A stretch of DNA of 62,341 nucleotides from Massilia sp. MS-15 (GTDB lineage Bacteria; Pseudomonadota; Gammaproteobacteria; Burkholderiales; Burkholderiaceae_D): positions 1 through 62,341 of the forward strand of contig NZ_JAIWIA010000011.1 in assembly GCF_020176695.1 (NCBI RefSeq). The letters are read 5' to 3'. Shown piece after piece: positions 17,900 to 26,538 of the stretch. The notes under the pieces were generated by a model. That model ran no database searches. It saw nothing but the letters and a program-made list of their open reading frames with translations, and was not told where the DNA came from. The translations under genes and the position numbers were made by a program. The stretch's first letter is position 1. Every line of letters begins with the position of its first letter.

Positions 17900-18715
17900 A
17901 TGAACCAGCAACACATCAAGGACATCGCCGACCTGCTCTGGACGGCGGAGCAGGGAAGCGCCCCGGTCGCGCCGCTGCGCGAGCGCATCCAGGAAGCGGC
18001 CGCCGGCGGCGACCCGCTGGCCTGCGCCTATGCCATCCAGCAGCACAACGCGCAGCGCCGCATCGAAGGCGGCGCGCGCGTGGTCGGCCGCAAGATCGGC
18101 CTGACCTCGACCGCGGTCCAGCAGCAGCTGGGCGTGGATTCGCCCGACTTCGGCGTGCTGTTCGCCGACATGGCCTATGGCGACGGCGAACCGATTCCCT
18201 GGGCGCGCGTGTTGCAGCCCAAGGTGGAAGCCGAGATCGCCCTGGTGCTGGAGCGCGACCTGCTGCATGAGCGCCACACCTTCGCCGACCTGATCTCGGC
18301 CATCGCCTATGCGCTGCCGGCAATCGAGGTGGTGGGCAGCCGCATCGAGAACTGGAACATCAAGCTGCTCGACACCGTCGCCGACAACGCCTCGTCCAGC
18401 CTGTTCGTGCTGGGCTCCGCCCCGACCAGGCTGGAGCACCTGGACCTGGTCAACTGCACCATGACGATGGAACGGCGTGGCGAGACCGTCTCGCGCGGCA
18501 GCGGCGCCGCCTGCCTGGCCAACCCGCTCAACGCCGCGGTCTGGCTGGCCGACATGATGGTCAAGGTTGGCACCCCGCTGCGCGCCGGCGACGTGCTGCT
18601 CACCGGCGCCCTCGGGCCGATGGCGGCGGTGGCGGCGGGCGACCGCTTCCTGGCCCGCATCGAGGGCCTGGGCGAGGTAAGCGCCGTGTTCGCACAACAA
18701 GCTGAAAAGGAATGA
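17900..18715 (+). CDS. 2-keto-4-pentenoate hydratase (MhpD/BphH type)
   Basis: A 271-residue hydratase of the FAH-related fold. [32 protein letters not shown] and the metal-binding [14 protein letters not shown] are characteristic. It adds water to 2-hydroxypenta-2,4-dienoate to give 4-hydroxy-2-oxovalerate in the lower meta-cleavage pathway. The ATG at 17900 has GGAGA upstream. Its stop overlaps an ATG of the next gene, so the hydratase and aldehyde dehydrogenase are coupled. Confidence 0.9.
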   Translation: MNQQHIKDIADLLWTAEQGSAPVAPLRERIQEAAAGGDPLACAYAIQQHNAQRRIEGGARVVGRKIGLTSTAVQQQLGVDSPDFGVLFADMAYGDGEPIPWARVLQPKVEAEIALVLERDLLHERHTFADLISAIAYALPAIEVVGSRIENWNIKLLDTVADNASSSLFVLGSAPTRLEHLDLVNCTMTMERRGETVSRGSGAACLANPLNAAVWLADMMVKVGTPLRAGDVLLTGALGPMAAVAAGDRFLARIEGLGEVSAVFAQQAEKE

Positions 18716-18717
18716 AG

Positions 18718-19695
18718 ATGACTACCCAACAAAGTCCGCACAAGAAACGCGTCGCCATCATCGGCCCCGGCAACATCGGCACCGATCTGATGATCAAGAT
18801 CCTGCGTCATGGCAAGCACCTGGAAATGGGCGCCATGGTCGGCATCGACCCGGCCTCGGACGGCCTGGCGCGCGCCGCGCGCATGGGCGTGGCCGTCACC
18901 CACGAAGGCGTGGAAGGGCTGGCGCGCCTGCCGGAATTCGACAGCATCGACATCGTGTTCGACGCCACCTCGGCCGGCGCCCACGTGAAGAACGATGCCT
19001 TCCTGCGCGGCCTGCGCCCGAACCTGCGCATGGTCGACCTGACCCCGGCCGCGATCGGGCCCTACTGCATCCCGGTGGTGAACGGCGACCAGCACGTGGG
19101 CGCGCCGAACGTCAACATGGTCACCTGCGGCGGCCAGGCCACCATCCCGATGGTGGCGGCGGTCTCGCGCGTGGCGCCGGTCCATTACGCCGAGATCGTG
19201 GCCTCGATCGCCAGCAAGTCCGCCGGCCCGGGCACCCGCGCCAATATCGACGAGTTCACCGAAACCACCTCGCGCGCCATCGTCGAGGTGGGCGGGGCGC
19301 GCGAAGGCAAGGCGATCATCGTCATGAACCCGGCCGAGCCGCCCCTCATCATGCGCGACACCGTGTACTGCCTGGCCGCCGAGGGCGCCGACCAGGAGGC
19401 GATCCGCGCCTCCGTCAAGCAGATGGCGGCCGACGTCGCCGCCTATGTGCCGGGCTACCGCCTGAAGCAGGAAGTGCAGTTCGAGCGCCTGGGAGGGGCG
19501 CAGGCCCCGAACCTGCCGGGCATCGGGCGCCAGGCGGGCCTGAAGGTCTCGATCTTCCTCGAGGTCGAAGGCGCGGCCCACTACCTGCCGGCGTATGCGG
19601 GCAACCTCGACATCATGACCAGCGCCGCCATGGCGACCGCCGAGCGCATCGCCGCCGGCATGCTGGCCGCGCAGCCGCCCGCGCTGGCCGCTTAA
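18718..19695 (+). CDS. mhpF: Acetaldehyde dehydrogenase (acylating), meta-cleavage pathway
   Basis: A 325-residue enzyme that oxidises acetaldehyde with NAD and CoA to acetyl-CoA. The nucleotide-binding [10 protein letters not shown] is near the N-terminus, the catalytic Cys lies in [12 protein letters not shown] (about residue 137), and [12 protein letters not shown] is typical. It normally forms a channelling complex with the aldolase encoded next. An ATG at 18712 overlaps the previous stop, but AAGGA at 18707-18711 gives correct spacing only to the ATG at 18718, so that start is chosen. Confidence 0.93.
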   Translation: MTTQQSPHKKRVAIIGPGNIGTDLMIKILRHGKHLEMGAMVGIDPASDGLARAARMGVAVTHEGVEGLARLPEFDSIDIVFDATSAGAHVKNDAFLRGLRPNLRMVDLTPAAIGPYCIPVVNGDQHVGAPNVNMVTCGGQATIPMVAAVSRVAPVHYAEIVASIASKSAGPGTRANIDEFTETTSRAIVEVGGAREGKAIIVMNPAEPPLIMRDTVYCLAAEGADQEAIRASVKQMAADVAAYVPGYRLKQEVQFERLGGAQAPNLPGIGRQAGLKVSIFLEVEGAAHYLPAYAGNLDIMTSAAMATAERIAAGMLAAQPPALAA

Positions 19696-19708
19696 CCCGG
19701 AGACACCC

Positions 19709-20743
19709 ATGTTCGACCACGACAAGAAGATCCATGTTTCGGACGTCACCCTGCGTGACGGCATGCACGCGGTGCGCCACCAGTATTCGATCGAGGATGC
19801 GGTGCGCATCGCGCGCGCACTCGACGCCGCCCGGGTCGATTCGATCGAAGTGGCGCACGGCGACGGCCTGCGCGGCTCCAGCTTCAACTACGGCTTCGGC
19901 GCCCACACCGACCTGGAATGGATCGCGGCGGTGGCCGCCAACCTGCGGCACGCCAAGGTGGCCACCCTGCTGCTGCCGGGCATCGGCACCATCCACGACC
20001 TGAAGAACGCCTACGACGCCGGCGCACGCGTGGTGCGCGTGGCAACCCACTGTACCGAGGCCGACATCGCGCGCCAGCACATCGAGTATGCGCGCGAACT
20101 GGGCATGGACACGGTCGGCTTCCTGATGATGAGCCACATGAACACCCCGGAAGGGCTGGCGCAGCAGGGCAAGCTGATGGAAAGCTACGGCGCCCAGTGC
20201 ATCTACGTCGTCGACTCGGGCGGCGCGATGAACATGTACGACATCGCGGCGCGCTTCAAGGCCATGAAGGACGTGCTCAAGCCGGAGACCCAGACCGGCA
20301 TGCACGCCCACCACAACCTGAGCCTGGGCGTGGCCAATTCGCTGGTGGCGCTGGAACACGGCTGCGACCGGGTCGACGCCAGCCTGACCGGCATGGGCGC
20401 CGGCGCCGGCAACGCGCCGCTGGAGGTGTTCATCGCCGCCGCCGACCGCATGGGCCTGAAGCACGGCTGCGACGTCAAGGGCCTGATCGACGCCGCCGAG
20501 GACATCGTGCGCCCGCTCCAGGAACGCCCGGTGCGGGTCGACCGCGAGACCCTGGCGCTCGGCTATGCCGGCGTGTATTCGAGCTTCCTGCGCCATGCCG
20601 AGGCGGCCTCGCAGCGCTACGGTATTCCGGCCTTCGACATCCTGGTGGAGCTGGGCAAGCGGCGCATGGTGGGCGGGCAGGAAGACATGATCGTCGATGT
20701 GGCGCTCGACATGCTCAAGGGGCGCGCAGCGGCTGCCGCCTGA
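19709..20743 (+). CDS. mhpE: 4-hydroxy-2-oxovalerate aldolase
   Basis: A 344-residue DRE-TIM-barrel aldolase. [17 protein letters not shown] provides the metal and catalytic residues, [13 protein letters not shown] the second metal-ligand pair, and [14 protein letters not shown] the conserved loop; the C-terminal helical dimerisation region is intact. It cleaves 4-hydroxy-2-oxovalerate into pyruvate and acetaldehyde and passes the latter to the dehydrogenase upstream. GGAGA precedes the start. A strong terminator follows 60 bases after the stop, making this the last gene of the 13337 operon. Confidence 0.93.
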   Translation: MFDHDKKIHVSDVTLRDGMHAVRHQYSIEDAVRIARALDAARVDSIEVAHGDGLRGSSFNYGFGAHTDLEWIAAVAANLRHAKVATLLLPGIGTIHDLKNAYDAGARVVRVATHCTEADIARQHIEYARELGMDTVGFLMMSHMNTPEGLAQQGKLMESYGAQCIYVVDSGGAMNMYDIAARFKAMKDVLKPETQTGMHAHHNLSLGVANSLVALEHGCDRVDASLTGMGAGAGNAPLEVFIAAADRMGLKHGCDVKGLIDAAEDIVRPLQERPVRVDRETLALGYAGVYSSFLRHAEAASQRYGIPAFDILVELGKRRMVGGQEDMIVDVALDMLKGRAAAAA

Positions 20744-20802
20744 GCAGGGCAGGGAGCACCGCGCCGGCGCCCTGTGCACCACGATGCGGCATGCGCCATG
20801 GA

Positions 20803-20829
20803 GCCGCCCACCCCACGGTGGGCGGCTTT
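20803..20829 (+). terminator. Rho-independent terminator after the aldolase gene
   Basis: A perfect 10-bp stem (GCCGCCCACC at 20803-20812, GGTGGGCGGC at 20817-20826) with a 4-base loop is followed by TTTG. It would end the operon of 13337-20743. The T-run is short, but the stem is strong. Confidence 0.75.
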
Positions 20830-20975
20830 GTCGTTAACAGGCCTTGCCGCGGCGCCCATGCACGGCAAGCGCGCCGGGCGTCCGGCATAGCGCGAAAAAC
20901 GCGTTCATTCATGCAAAAAACGTATAGCAGCGATGCGGGGATTCATGTTGCACGCGCACCAGCATGGGGCGAGAA

Positions 20976-21018
20976 TTCTAGAACAGACCTTCCAGAGCAA
21001 AGACTCTGGTGATATAAA
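20976..21018 (+). promoter_or_regulatory. Porin-operon regulatory region with TTCTAGAA palindrome
   Basis: The 8-bp palindrome TTCTAGAA (20976-20983) matches the core of the sites at 13166 and 33830. It lies upstream of a weak promoter (TTCCAG at 20990-20995, 17 bases, TATAAA at 21013-21018) whose spacer holds the inverted repeat CCAGAG-N6-CTCTGG. This position, upstream of the -35, differs from the other two sites. Confidence 0.45.
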
Positions 21019-21260
21019 TAAAGACGGAGACTTCATGACCCACGTGCCCACCCGCCATTCCGGCCGGCCAGCAGCCATCCTTACCAGGGACCCGCTGCGC
21101 GCGCTACCGACCCAGCTTCGCCTCGCACCCCGCAGGCACTGATCCGCCTTCGTCGACGATTTCGCATGACCAGCGCCGCTGCGCGGCAGCCCACGCAAGA
21201 GGGGCCGCGCCGGCAAACGGGCAGCCGCCACGGCGCGCCCGCCACCAGAATGGAGACAGC

Positions 21261-22400
21261 ATGAAGAAGTTTGTAGCCGGCATGACCGCCCTGTGCGCCA
21301 GCGCCGTTTCGTTCGCCCAGGGGGCGCCAGCGGCGCCGTCGCCGGCGGGCGGCAACATCAAGATCTACGGCACCGCGGATATCTCGCTGGCGCGTTACCG
21401 CACCTCGGGCGAATCCAAGACCGCCATGCACGCCGGCGGCGCCGGCTCGCGCCTCGGCTTCCTGATCAGCGAGGGCCTGGGCAATGGCTGGAACCTGGGC
21501 GGCCGCCTGGAGATGGGTTTCAACCTGGACACCGGTACCCCCAGTTCCACCAACGGCAACCCGAACCGCGTGTTCAGCCGCCAGGCCTACGTCGAGCTGG
21601 CGCACCGCGACCTGGGCGCGCTGCGCCTCGGCCGCCAGCAGGGTCCGACCTACGATTTCTTCCCGACCTACGACCCGATGCTGCTGCCGGCCATGGATGC
21701 CTGGGGCGTCGTCACCACCCTGGGCAGCCCGCTGCCCGGCTACGGCAGCGGCAGCGGCAGGCCGAGCGGCTTCCTGATCAACCCGACCGCGCGCACCGAA
21801 AACACCATCGGCTACATCTCGCCGCGCCGCGGCGGGGTGCAGGGACGCCTTTCCTACAGCCCGAACGAAGGCTCGGCGACAGTCGCCAAACTGCTGGAAG
21901 CGAACCTTGACTACGTCGCCGGACCGCTCCAGGTGGGCGTGCTGTACGTGAAGGCCGGGGGGCTGAATGGCAACGGCGCGGTGCTGGCCACCGACCCGAA
22001 CGAGGAAATCGCTTTTGGCGCCAAGTACCAGGCCGGCCCGGTGCACCCGTATTTCACCTACATCCGGCGCGATATCACCGACCCTACGCGGCGCGCGGGC
22101 GGCGGTGTCATGAACGGCAACAGCGAGACCGCCCGCCTGTTCGGCGTGGCCATCCCGGTGTCGGCGCGCGGCACCGTGCGCATGACCTACGGCCTGTACG
22201 CCAGCGGCGCCGCCGACAGCGACGCGAAGAACTACGGCATCGCCTACACCTATGAAGTCAATCCGCGCCTGATGCTGATGGCGGCCGCGACCCACCTGTC
22301 GCAGGACGGCGCGGCGCGCTTCCCGGTGTTCCAGAGCACCATCCCGCGCGCCGGCGAATCGGTCGACGCCGTCACCGCGGGCCTGACCTGGCGTTTCTGA
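21261..22400 (+). CDS. Gram-negative general porin
   Basis: A 379-residue outer-membrane porin. A cleavable signal peptide (MKKFVAGMTALCASAVSFAQ) is followed by KIYGTADISLARY, typical of the first beta-strand of betaproteobacterial trimeric porins, and the chain ends in GLTWRF with the C-terminal Phe recognised by the Bam machinery. It probably admits the aromatic substrate or its acids, given that it starts a run of genes inside a catabolic island; such porins are not selective by sequence alone. GGAGA lies upstream of the ATG. Confidence 0.9.
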   Translation: MKKFVAGMTALCASAVSFAQGAPAAPSPAGGNIKIYGTADISLARYRTSGESKTAMHAGGAGSRLGFLISEGLGNGWNLGGRLEMGFNLDTGTPSSTNGNPNRVFSRQAYVELAHRDLGALRLGRQQGPTYDFFPTYDPMLLPAMDAWGVVTTLGSPLPGYGSGSGRPSGFLINPTARTENTIGYISPRRGGVQGRLSYSPNEGSATVAKLLEANLDYVAGPLQVGVLYVKAGGLNGNGAVLATDPNEEIAFGAKYQAGPVHPYFTYIRRDITDPTRRAGGGVMNGNSETARLFGVAIPVSARGTVRMTYGLYASGAADSDAKNYGIAYTYEVNPRLMLMAAATHLSQDGAARFPVFQSTIPRAGESVDAVTAGLTWRF

Positions 22401-22433
22401 GTTTCTTCCTAGCACCCGACCAAAGGAGTCGAC

Positions 22434-22940
22434 ATGTCCAAGCAATCGCCCTGGTACTACATCATCCAATGGATACGCTGCTATTTCGGCGCCCACCTGC
22501 TGTTCTCCGGCATCCGCTATGCCGCGACCGGCTATGTTCCCGAGATTCCCGGCGTCGGCGGCGAATGGGTGCAGGCCAATGCCAACATCTACCTGTACCA
22601 GATGATCAAGTACTTGGAGATCGTCACCGGTCTCCTGATCCTGAGCGGGCGCTTCACGCTGCTCGGACTGATCCTGGAATTCCCGGCCACCGTGAACATC
22701 TTCTGGCTCAACACCTTCATCGTGGCCACCCCGCGCCAGCTGTTCACCGGTCCGCAGGAACTGTTCCTGAACGGCGTGCTGCTGCTGGCCTACAGCGGCT
22801 GGATGGCCGCCGTGCTGCGCCCGAAACTCGAGCCGCTGTGGCTGTGGGAGGGCTGGCGTGCCTACCGCCCCATCGTCGACGGCGACATCGCCGAAGCGCC
22901 CAGGACCCGTTCCAACCCCATCGCCAGCGAGGTGCACTGA
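22434..22940 (+). CDS. DoxX-like integral membrane protein
   Basis: A 168-residue protein with about four hydrophobic helices (near 10-30, 55-75, 78-98 and 105-128). The organisation, with GAHLLFSGIRY in helix 1 and YLEIVTGLLILSGRFTLLGLILEFP in the middle, resembles DoxX/DoxD-like proteins but the match is loose. AAAGGAG lies upstream of the ATG. It is immediately followed by a small membrane protein, and a similar four-helix protein is encoded at 26539. Its role is unknown; partners may be the exported PrpD-like and NTF2-like proteins nearby (inference). Confidence 0.75.
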   Translation: MSKQSPWYYIIQWIRCYFGAHLLFSGIRYAATGYVPEIPGVGGEWVQANANIYLYQMIKYLEIVTGLLILSGRFTLLGLILEFPATVNIFWLNTFIVATPRQLFTGPQELFLNGVLLLAYSGWMAAVLRPKLEPLWLWEGWRAYRPIVDGDIAEAPRTRSNPIASEVH

Positions 22941-23126
22941 ATGAATCAAGCCAAATGGATTGCCGTCGTCGTCTGCGTGCTGCTGACCATCGGCGCCTAC
23001 ATCGGCTCGACCGGCCTGTTCTACGCCGAGTTCCGCCCGATCCGCAACTACGACCTGGTGGCCTTCGCGACTTCCTGGGCCGGCCTGATCTACTACCTGG
23101 TGCGCGAACGCAAGACCAAGCGCTGA
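22941..23126 (+). CDS. Small two-helix membrane protein
   Basis: A 61-residue protein whose ATG directly follows the preceding stop, indicating translational coupling. It has a hydrophobic helix at about 6-27 and a second at about 40-54, and ends with a basic tail RERKTKR that should stay in the cytoplasm. No family is recognised. Position suggests a subunit or partner of the DoxX-like protein upstream. Confidence 0.7.
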   Translation: MNQAKWIAVVVCVLLTIGAYIGSTGLFYAEFRPIRNYDLVAFATSWAGLIYYLVRERKTKR

Positions 23127-23164
23127 TGGCCCGCCGTGGCGCGTACAACAACAAGGAGACGATG

Positions 23165-24697
23165 ATGGAATCGAGCCGCAGGAAATTCGTTGGACTGTCC
23201 GCCTTGCTGGCCTCAGGCTGGATGGCCGCACCAGCCTGGGCCTGGCAGGAGCCGGGCAAGGGGTCGGCCGCCGCGGGCGGCGCGCCGGCCCCGGCGCCGG
23301 ACGCGATCTACGCCCTGGTCGACCATTGCCTGGACACCCGCTACGAGGCGCTGCCGCCCGAGGTGGTGGCCGCCACCCGGGTCCAGATCCTGGATACGGT
23401 GGCGGTGGCCTTGCCGGCGCTGGACGCCGACGGCATCCGGCAGCTGGCCGCCTGGAGCCGCGAGACCGGCGGCAAGGGCGAGAGCCTGGTGCTGGGCACC
23501 CGCCTGCGCCTGCCGGCCGAAAAGGCGGCGCGCCTGAACGCGGCGATGGCCGCGGCCCTGGAATTCGACGACACCTATGAGCCGTCGCTGATGCACGCCT
23601 CCTGCACCATCGTCCCGGTGGCGCTGGCGGTGGCCGAGCAGGTGGCGGCGCAGGGGCGCAAGGTCTCCGGCAAGGAGCTGATCGCGGCGGTGGCCACCGG
23701 TACCGACGCGGCCTGCCGCCTGTCGCGCGCCGGTTCCCCCGGCCTCTCTCCGTTCATCGTCGGCTGGGACCCGACCCCGATGTACGGCTTCCTGGCGGCG
23801 GCCATGGTATCGGCGCGCCTGATGGGCCTGAACCGCGAACAGGCGGCGTCCGCGGTCGGCCTGGCCTACCACCAGCTGTCCGGGAATGCCCAGGCGGCGG
23901 TCGACGGCACCCACGCCAAGCGCCTCGGTTCCGGCTTCGCGGCCTACGGCGGCATCCTGTCGGCGCGCCTGGCGCAACATGGCGTGATCGGCTCGGAGCG
24001 CGTGCTGCAGGGCGTGAAAGGCCTGTTCAGGCAGTACCACGGCGGCAAGGTCGACCAGGAAGCGCTGCTGGACGGCCTTGGCAAGCGCTACGCCGGCGTC
24101 GACATCGCGCCCAAGCCCTATCCGTCCTGCCGCGGCGGCCACGTGGCGATCGACGGCGCGCTGGAACTCGTCACGACCCACGGCATCCGCCCGCAGGACG
24201 TGGAATCGGTCACCTTCTACAGCCCACCGGCCGAGATCATGCTGCTGGGCGCGCCGATCGAGAAGAAGCGCAATCCGCAAAGCGTGGTCGAGGCCCAGTT
24301 CAGCAATCCGTGGATGCTGGCCGCCGCGATCCAGGACCGCACGGTCGGGCTGCAGCACTTCAGCGAGGCCGCGCTCAGGCGCAGCGACCTGCGCGCGCTG
24401 GCGGCGCGCATGACGGCGGTGGAGGACAAGCGCCTGGTGCGTCCGGATGGCGGTCCCGGCTTCGTGCGCCTGGAACTGCGTACCCGCGCCGGCCAGACCC
24501 ATACGAAAACGGTGCAGTTCGCCAAGGGCGACCCGAAGAACCCGATGACGGCGCAGGAATACCGTGCCAAGGCCTTCGCCTGCACCGACGCGGCGCGCAT
24601 GCCGCGCGCCCAGGCCGAGCGACTGGTGGCGCGCTTCATGAAGCTGGAGGCGGAACCGGACGTCGCCGCCCTGAGCGCCGCGCTGGCGATCGGCTAA
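23165..24697 (+). CDS. MmgE/PrpD-family protein with a Tat signal peptide
   Basis: A 510-residue protein. The first 28 residues (MESSRRKFVGLSALLASGWM...AWA) form a twin-arginine signal with SRRKF, so the product should be exported folded to the periplasm. The rest matches MmgE/PrpD proteins (2-methylcitrate dehydratase and related enzymes): LEFDDTYEPSLMHASCTIVPVALAVAEQ, AYHQLSGNAQAAVDGTHAKRLGSGFAA and KPYPSCRGGHVAIDGALEL. Known family members are cytoplasmic, so export is unusual. AAGGAG fits the ATG at 23165 better than that at 23162. It probably dehydrates or isomerises a pathway acid outside the cytoplasm (inference). Confidence 0.85.
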   Translation: MESSRRKFVGLSALLASGWMAAPAWAWQEPGKGSAAAGGAPAPAPDAIYALVDHCLDTRYEALPPEVVAATRVQILDTVAVALPALDADGIRQLAAWSRETGGKGESLVLGTRLRLPAEKAARLNAAMAAALEFDDTYEPSLMHASCTIVPVALAVAEQVAAQGRKVSGKELIAAVATGTDAACRLSRAGSPGLSPFIVGWDPTPMYGFLAAAMVSARLMGLNREQAASAVGLAYHQLSGNAQAAVDGTHAKRLGSGFAAYGGILSARLAQHGVIGSERVLQGVKGLFRQYHGGKVDQEALLDGLGKRYAGVDIAPKPYPSCRGGHVAIDGALELVTTHGIRPQDVESVTFYSPPAEIMLLGAPIEKKRNPQSVVEAQFSNPWMLAAAIQDRTVGLQHFSEAALRRSDLRALAARMTAVEDKRLVRPDGGPGFVRLELRTRAGQTHTKTVQFAKGDPKNPMTAQEYRAKAFACTDAARMPRAQAERLVARFMKLEAEPDVAALSAALAIG

Positions 24698-24780
24698 GCG
24701 CATGCCGGAGTTTCTTGTTTGCCATTGTATGCAGCGTGGGTTAAATGATAGTCTCAAGAAACAATGTAACGGCTAGCAAG

Positions 24781-25902
24781 ATGCTTGTGACACTCCTTGC
24801 CCCCTTTGCCATGGCCGCCAGGCGCGCCGGAAGCCTGCCGGCGGCGCGGCCCGCCTGCCTGTTGGCCTGTTCGTTCGCCTGCCTGCTTGCCAGCCTGCCG
24901 ACGCCGGGATTTGCCGCCGCGCAGGACGCCCCGGCGCTGCCTGCGGTGCGCGAACTCGATATCGCCGACTACCGCGCCTACCTGGCCGATGACCACCCGG
25001 CGCGCCAGGGCATGCGCCGCTTCGCGCAGCTGGTGGAGCAGGGCAGCGCCGGCACACTGCGCCTGCGGGTGCGCGGCGACGCCGTGCCCGGCGCGCCGGC
25101 GCGCCAGATCGCCGCCGTGGCCGCAGGCGAGGCCAATGCGCCTGCCCTGATGCTGGTGGCGGCTTCGGGCCTGGCCGGGCTGGCGCCGGCCTTCTCCCTG
25201 CTCGACCTGCCTTACCTGCTGCGTGACGCGGCCCATGCCGACGCCGTGCTCGACGGCCCCTTCGGCGATGCCCTGCTGGCGCGCCTGGCGCAGGCGGATG
25301 CGGGGCAGGGCGCCGGGCTGCTTGGCCTGGCCTGGTGGGAAAACGGCTTCCGTCACTTCACCGGCAGCGGCGGCCCGCTGCGCGCCGCCGACGCCCTGCG
25401 CGGCCTGACGCTGCGCGTGCCGGACGAACCGGTGTTCGTCGCGGGCGCGCGCGCCATGGGCGCCGATCCGCTGCCCTTGCCCTTCGGCGCCCTGTATGAA
25501 GCGCTGCGGCGCGGCCGCGCCGAGGCGCAAGACAATTTCCTTTCCCAGATCCTGGCCGGACGCCTGTACGAGGTGCAGAAATCCCTCACCCTCACCGATC
25601 ATTCGTATGGTGCGCTGGTGCTGGTGGCCAACCGCGCCGCCTGGCGCGCGCTCGCGCCGCACCAGCAAGCCCTGCTGCGCGCGGCCGCGCGCGAAGCGGG
25701 CCGCGACCAGCGCGCCGCCGCGCGGGCCCAGGACGGGCAAGCCCTTGCCGCGCTGGCGCGCCATGGCCTGGCCGTGCACACGCTGGCAGCGTCCGAGCGC
25801 GAGCGGCTGCGCCAGCTGACGGCACCGCTGCGCGACATCCATTTCAGCCGCCACGGGGACGACCTGCGGCGGCGCTTCGAGGAGCAGGGCGCGCTTCCCT
25901 GA
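24781..25902 (+). CDS. TRAP-type (DctP) solute-binding protein, orphan
   Basis: A roughly 370-residue periplasmic binding protein of the DctP type. FSLLDLPYLLRDAAHADAVLDGPFG, LAWWENGFRHFT, ADALRGLTLRVPDEPVFVAGARAMGADPLPLPFGALYEALRRGRAEAQDN and LTDHSYGALVLVANRAAW are characteristic, including the carboxylate-binding Arg. A hydrophobic signal segment precedes FAAAQD. The start is uncertain: ATGs at 24745, 24781 and 24811 are in frame and none has a clear ribosome site. No DctQ or DctM membrane subunit is in the window, so it either works with a distant permease or as a binding/sensor protein. Confidence 0.8.
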   Translation: MLVTLLAPFAMAARRAGSLPAARPACLLACSFACLLASLPTPGFAAAQDAPALPAVRELDIADYRAYLADDHPARQGMRRFAQLVEQGSAGTLRLRVRGDAVPGAPARQIAAVAAGEANAPALMLVAASGLAGLAPAFSLLDLPYLLRDAAHADAVLDGPFGDALLARLAQADAGQGAGLLGLAWWENGFRHFTGSGGPLRAADALRGLTLRVPDEPVFVAGARAMGADPLPLPFGALYEALRRGRAEAQDNFLSQILAGRLYEVQKSLTLTDHSYGALVLVANRAAWRALAPHQQALLRAAAREAGRDQRAAARAQDGQALAALARHGLAVHTLAASERERLRQLTAPLRDIHFSRHGDDLRRRFEEQGALP

Positions 25903-25916
25903 GGCGCCGCCACGGC

Positions 25917-26003
25917 ATGCACAAAAACATCATCGATACAGGAGACATCGTGAACCAATACTATCCAGAGCAAGCTGGCCGCGCCGGCAGGGAGCAGCCA
26001 TGA
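25917..26003 (+). CDS. Possible short leader or remnant ORF before the NTF2-like gene
   Basis: An ORF of 28 codons from the ATG at 25917 contains a GTG at 25950 preceded by a well-placed GGAGAC (from 25941), the same ribosome-site style used by neighbouring genes. From the GTG it would encode 17 residues ending in an overlap (ATGA) with the next gene's start. It could be a translated leader that couples to the next gene, or the stub of a deleted gene. Coding evidence is only the ribosome site and overlap. Confidence 0.3.
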   Translation: MHKNIIDTGDIVNQYYPEQAGRAGREQP

Positions 26004-26488
26004 TCAGCGACAGCAAACTGAATGCCGTCTCGGTGGGCCTGGGCCTGCTGCTGACGGCCTATGTGGCGCAGGACCTGCATTTCAACCCGCGCTGGTATGG
26101 CGACACCGGCCCGGGCGTGGGCAAGATGCCGCGCGAAGTGGTGGCCGGCTACATGGACATCGCCTATGGCCGCGGCAAGGTGGACGAGGCGGCGCGCCTG
26201 TACTACACGCCGAAGACGCTGGACGCCACCCCGCACGCCCCCTACCGCAGCGATGCGGGGCCGCTGGCATCGACCGTGCGCCAGGTGGTGGCCGAGGGCC
26301 TGAACGTGGTCGTGCACCACTGCGTCGAAGGCGCCGGCCCGGCGCGCGAAGTGATCGACATGTTCCGCACCTCGAACGGACGGATCGCCTGGCGCAAGAC
26401 GATCGCCCAGCCGGCCGACGGCGGCGCCTGCGCCAGCAGCAGCCTGGCGCGGCCGCTGGACCTTGGCCTGAAGCCGGCCAAGGCCTGA
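26000..26488 (+). CDS. NTF2/SnoaL-like protein with N-terminal membrane anchor
   Basis: A 162-residue protein with a hydrophobic N-terminal segment (NAVSVGLGLLLTAYVAQDL, about 8-26) that may be an uncleaved anchor or signal peptide. The remainder resembles SnoaL/NTF2-like domains: EVVAGYMDIAYGRGKVDEAARLYYTPKTLDATPHA, VAEGLNVVVHHCVEG and EVIDMFRTSNGRIAWRKTIAQP. Soluble relatives act as small cyclases, isomerases or ligand-binding proteins on hydrophobic compounds. It sits among other envelope-targeted genes and is followed by a DoxX-like protein 50 bases on. Confidence 0.72.
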   Translation: MISDSKLNAVSVGLGLLLTAYVAQDLHFNPRWYGDTGPGVGKMPREVVAGYMDIAYGRGKVDEAARLYYTPKTLDATPHAPYRSDAGPLASTVRQVVAEGLNVVVHHCVEGAGPAREVIDMFRTSNGRIAWRKTIAQPADGGACASSSLARPLDLGLKPAKA

Positions 26489-26538
26489 GCTAGCGCGCCG
26501 CGCCGCGTACCCAACCCAACGCAACGGAGACAAGCATC

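Larger units (their letters stand above)
20744..21260 (+). other. 517-base gap: terminator, palindrome, promoter and a possible 35-residue leader ORF
   Basis: The gap starts with a terminator (20803-20829). The TTCTAGAA palindrome (20976-20983) and an inverted repeat CCAGAG-N6-CTCTGG (20992-21009) follow. A possible -10 element TATAAA (21013-21018) sits downstream of them. An ORF of 35 residues runs from 21035 to 21142 with GGAGA at a good distance; it has no recognisable family and could be a leader peptide or chance. The porin start at 21261 has its own GGAGA site. Confidence 0.5.

Noticed and set aside
15272..18700. A 1,142-residue minus-strand ORF opposite the Rieske-to-hydratase operon
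   Set aside because: It is a long open shadow of high-GC codon usage opposite four recognised enzymes; its Gly/His/Arg/Gln-rich sequence matches no fold.
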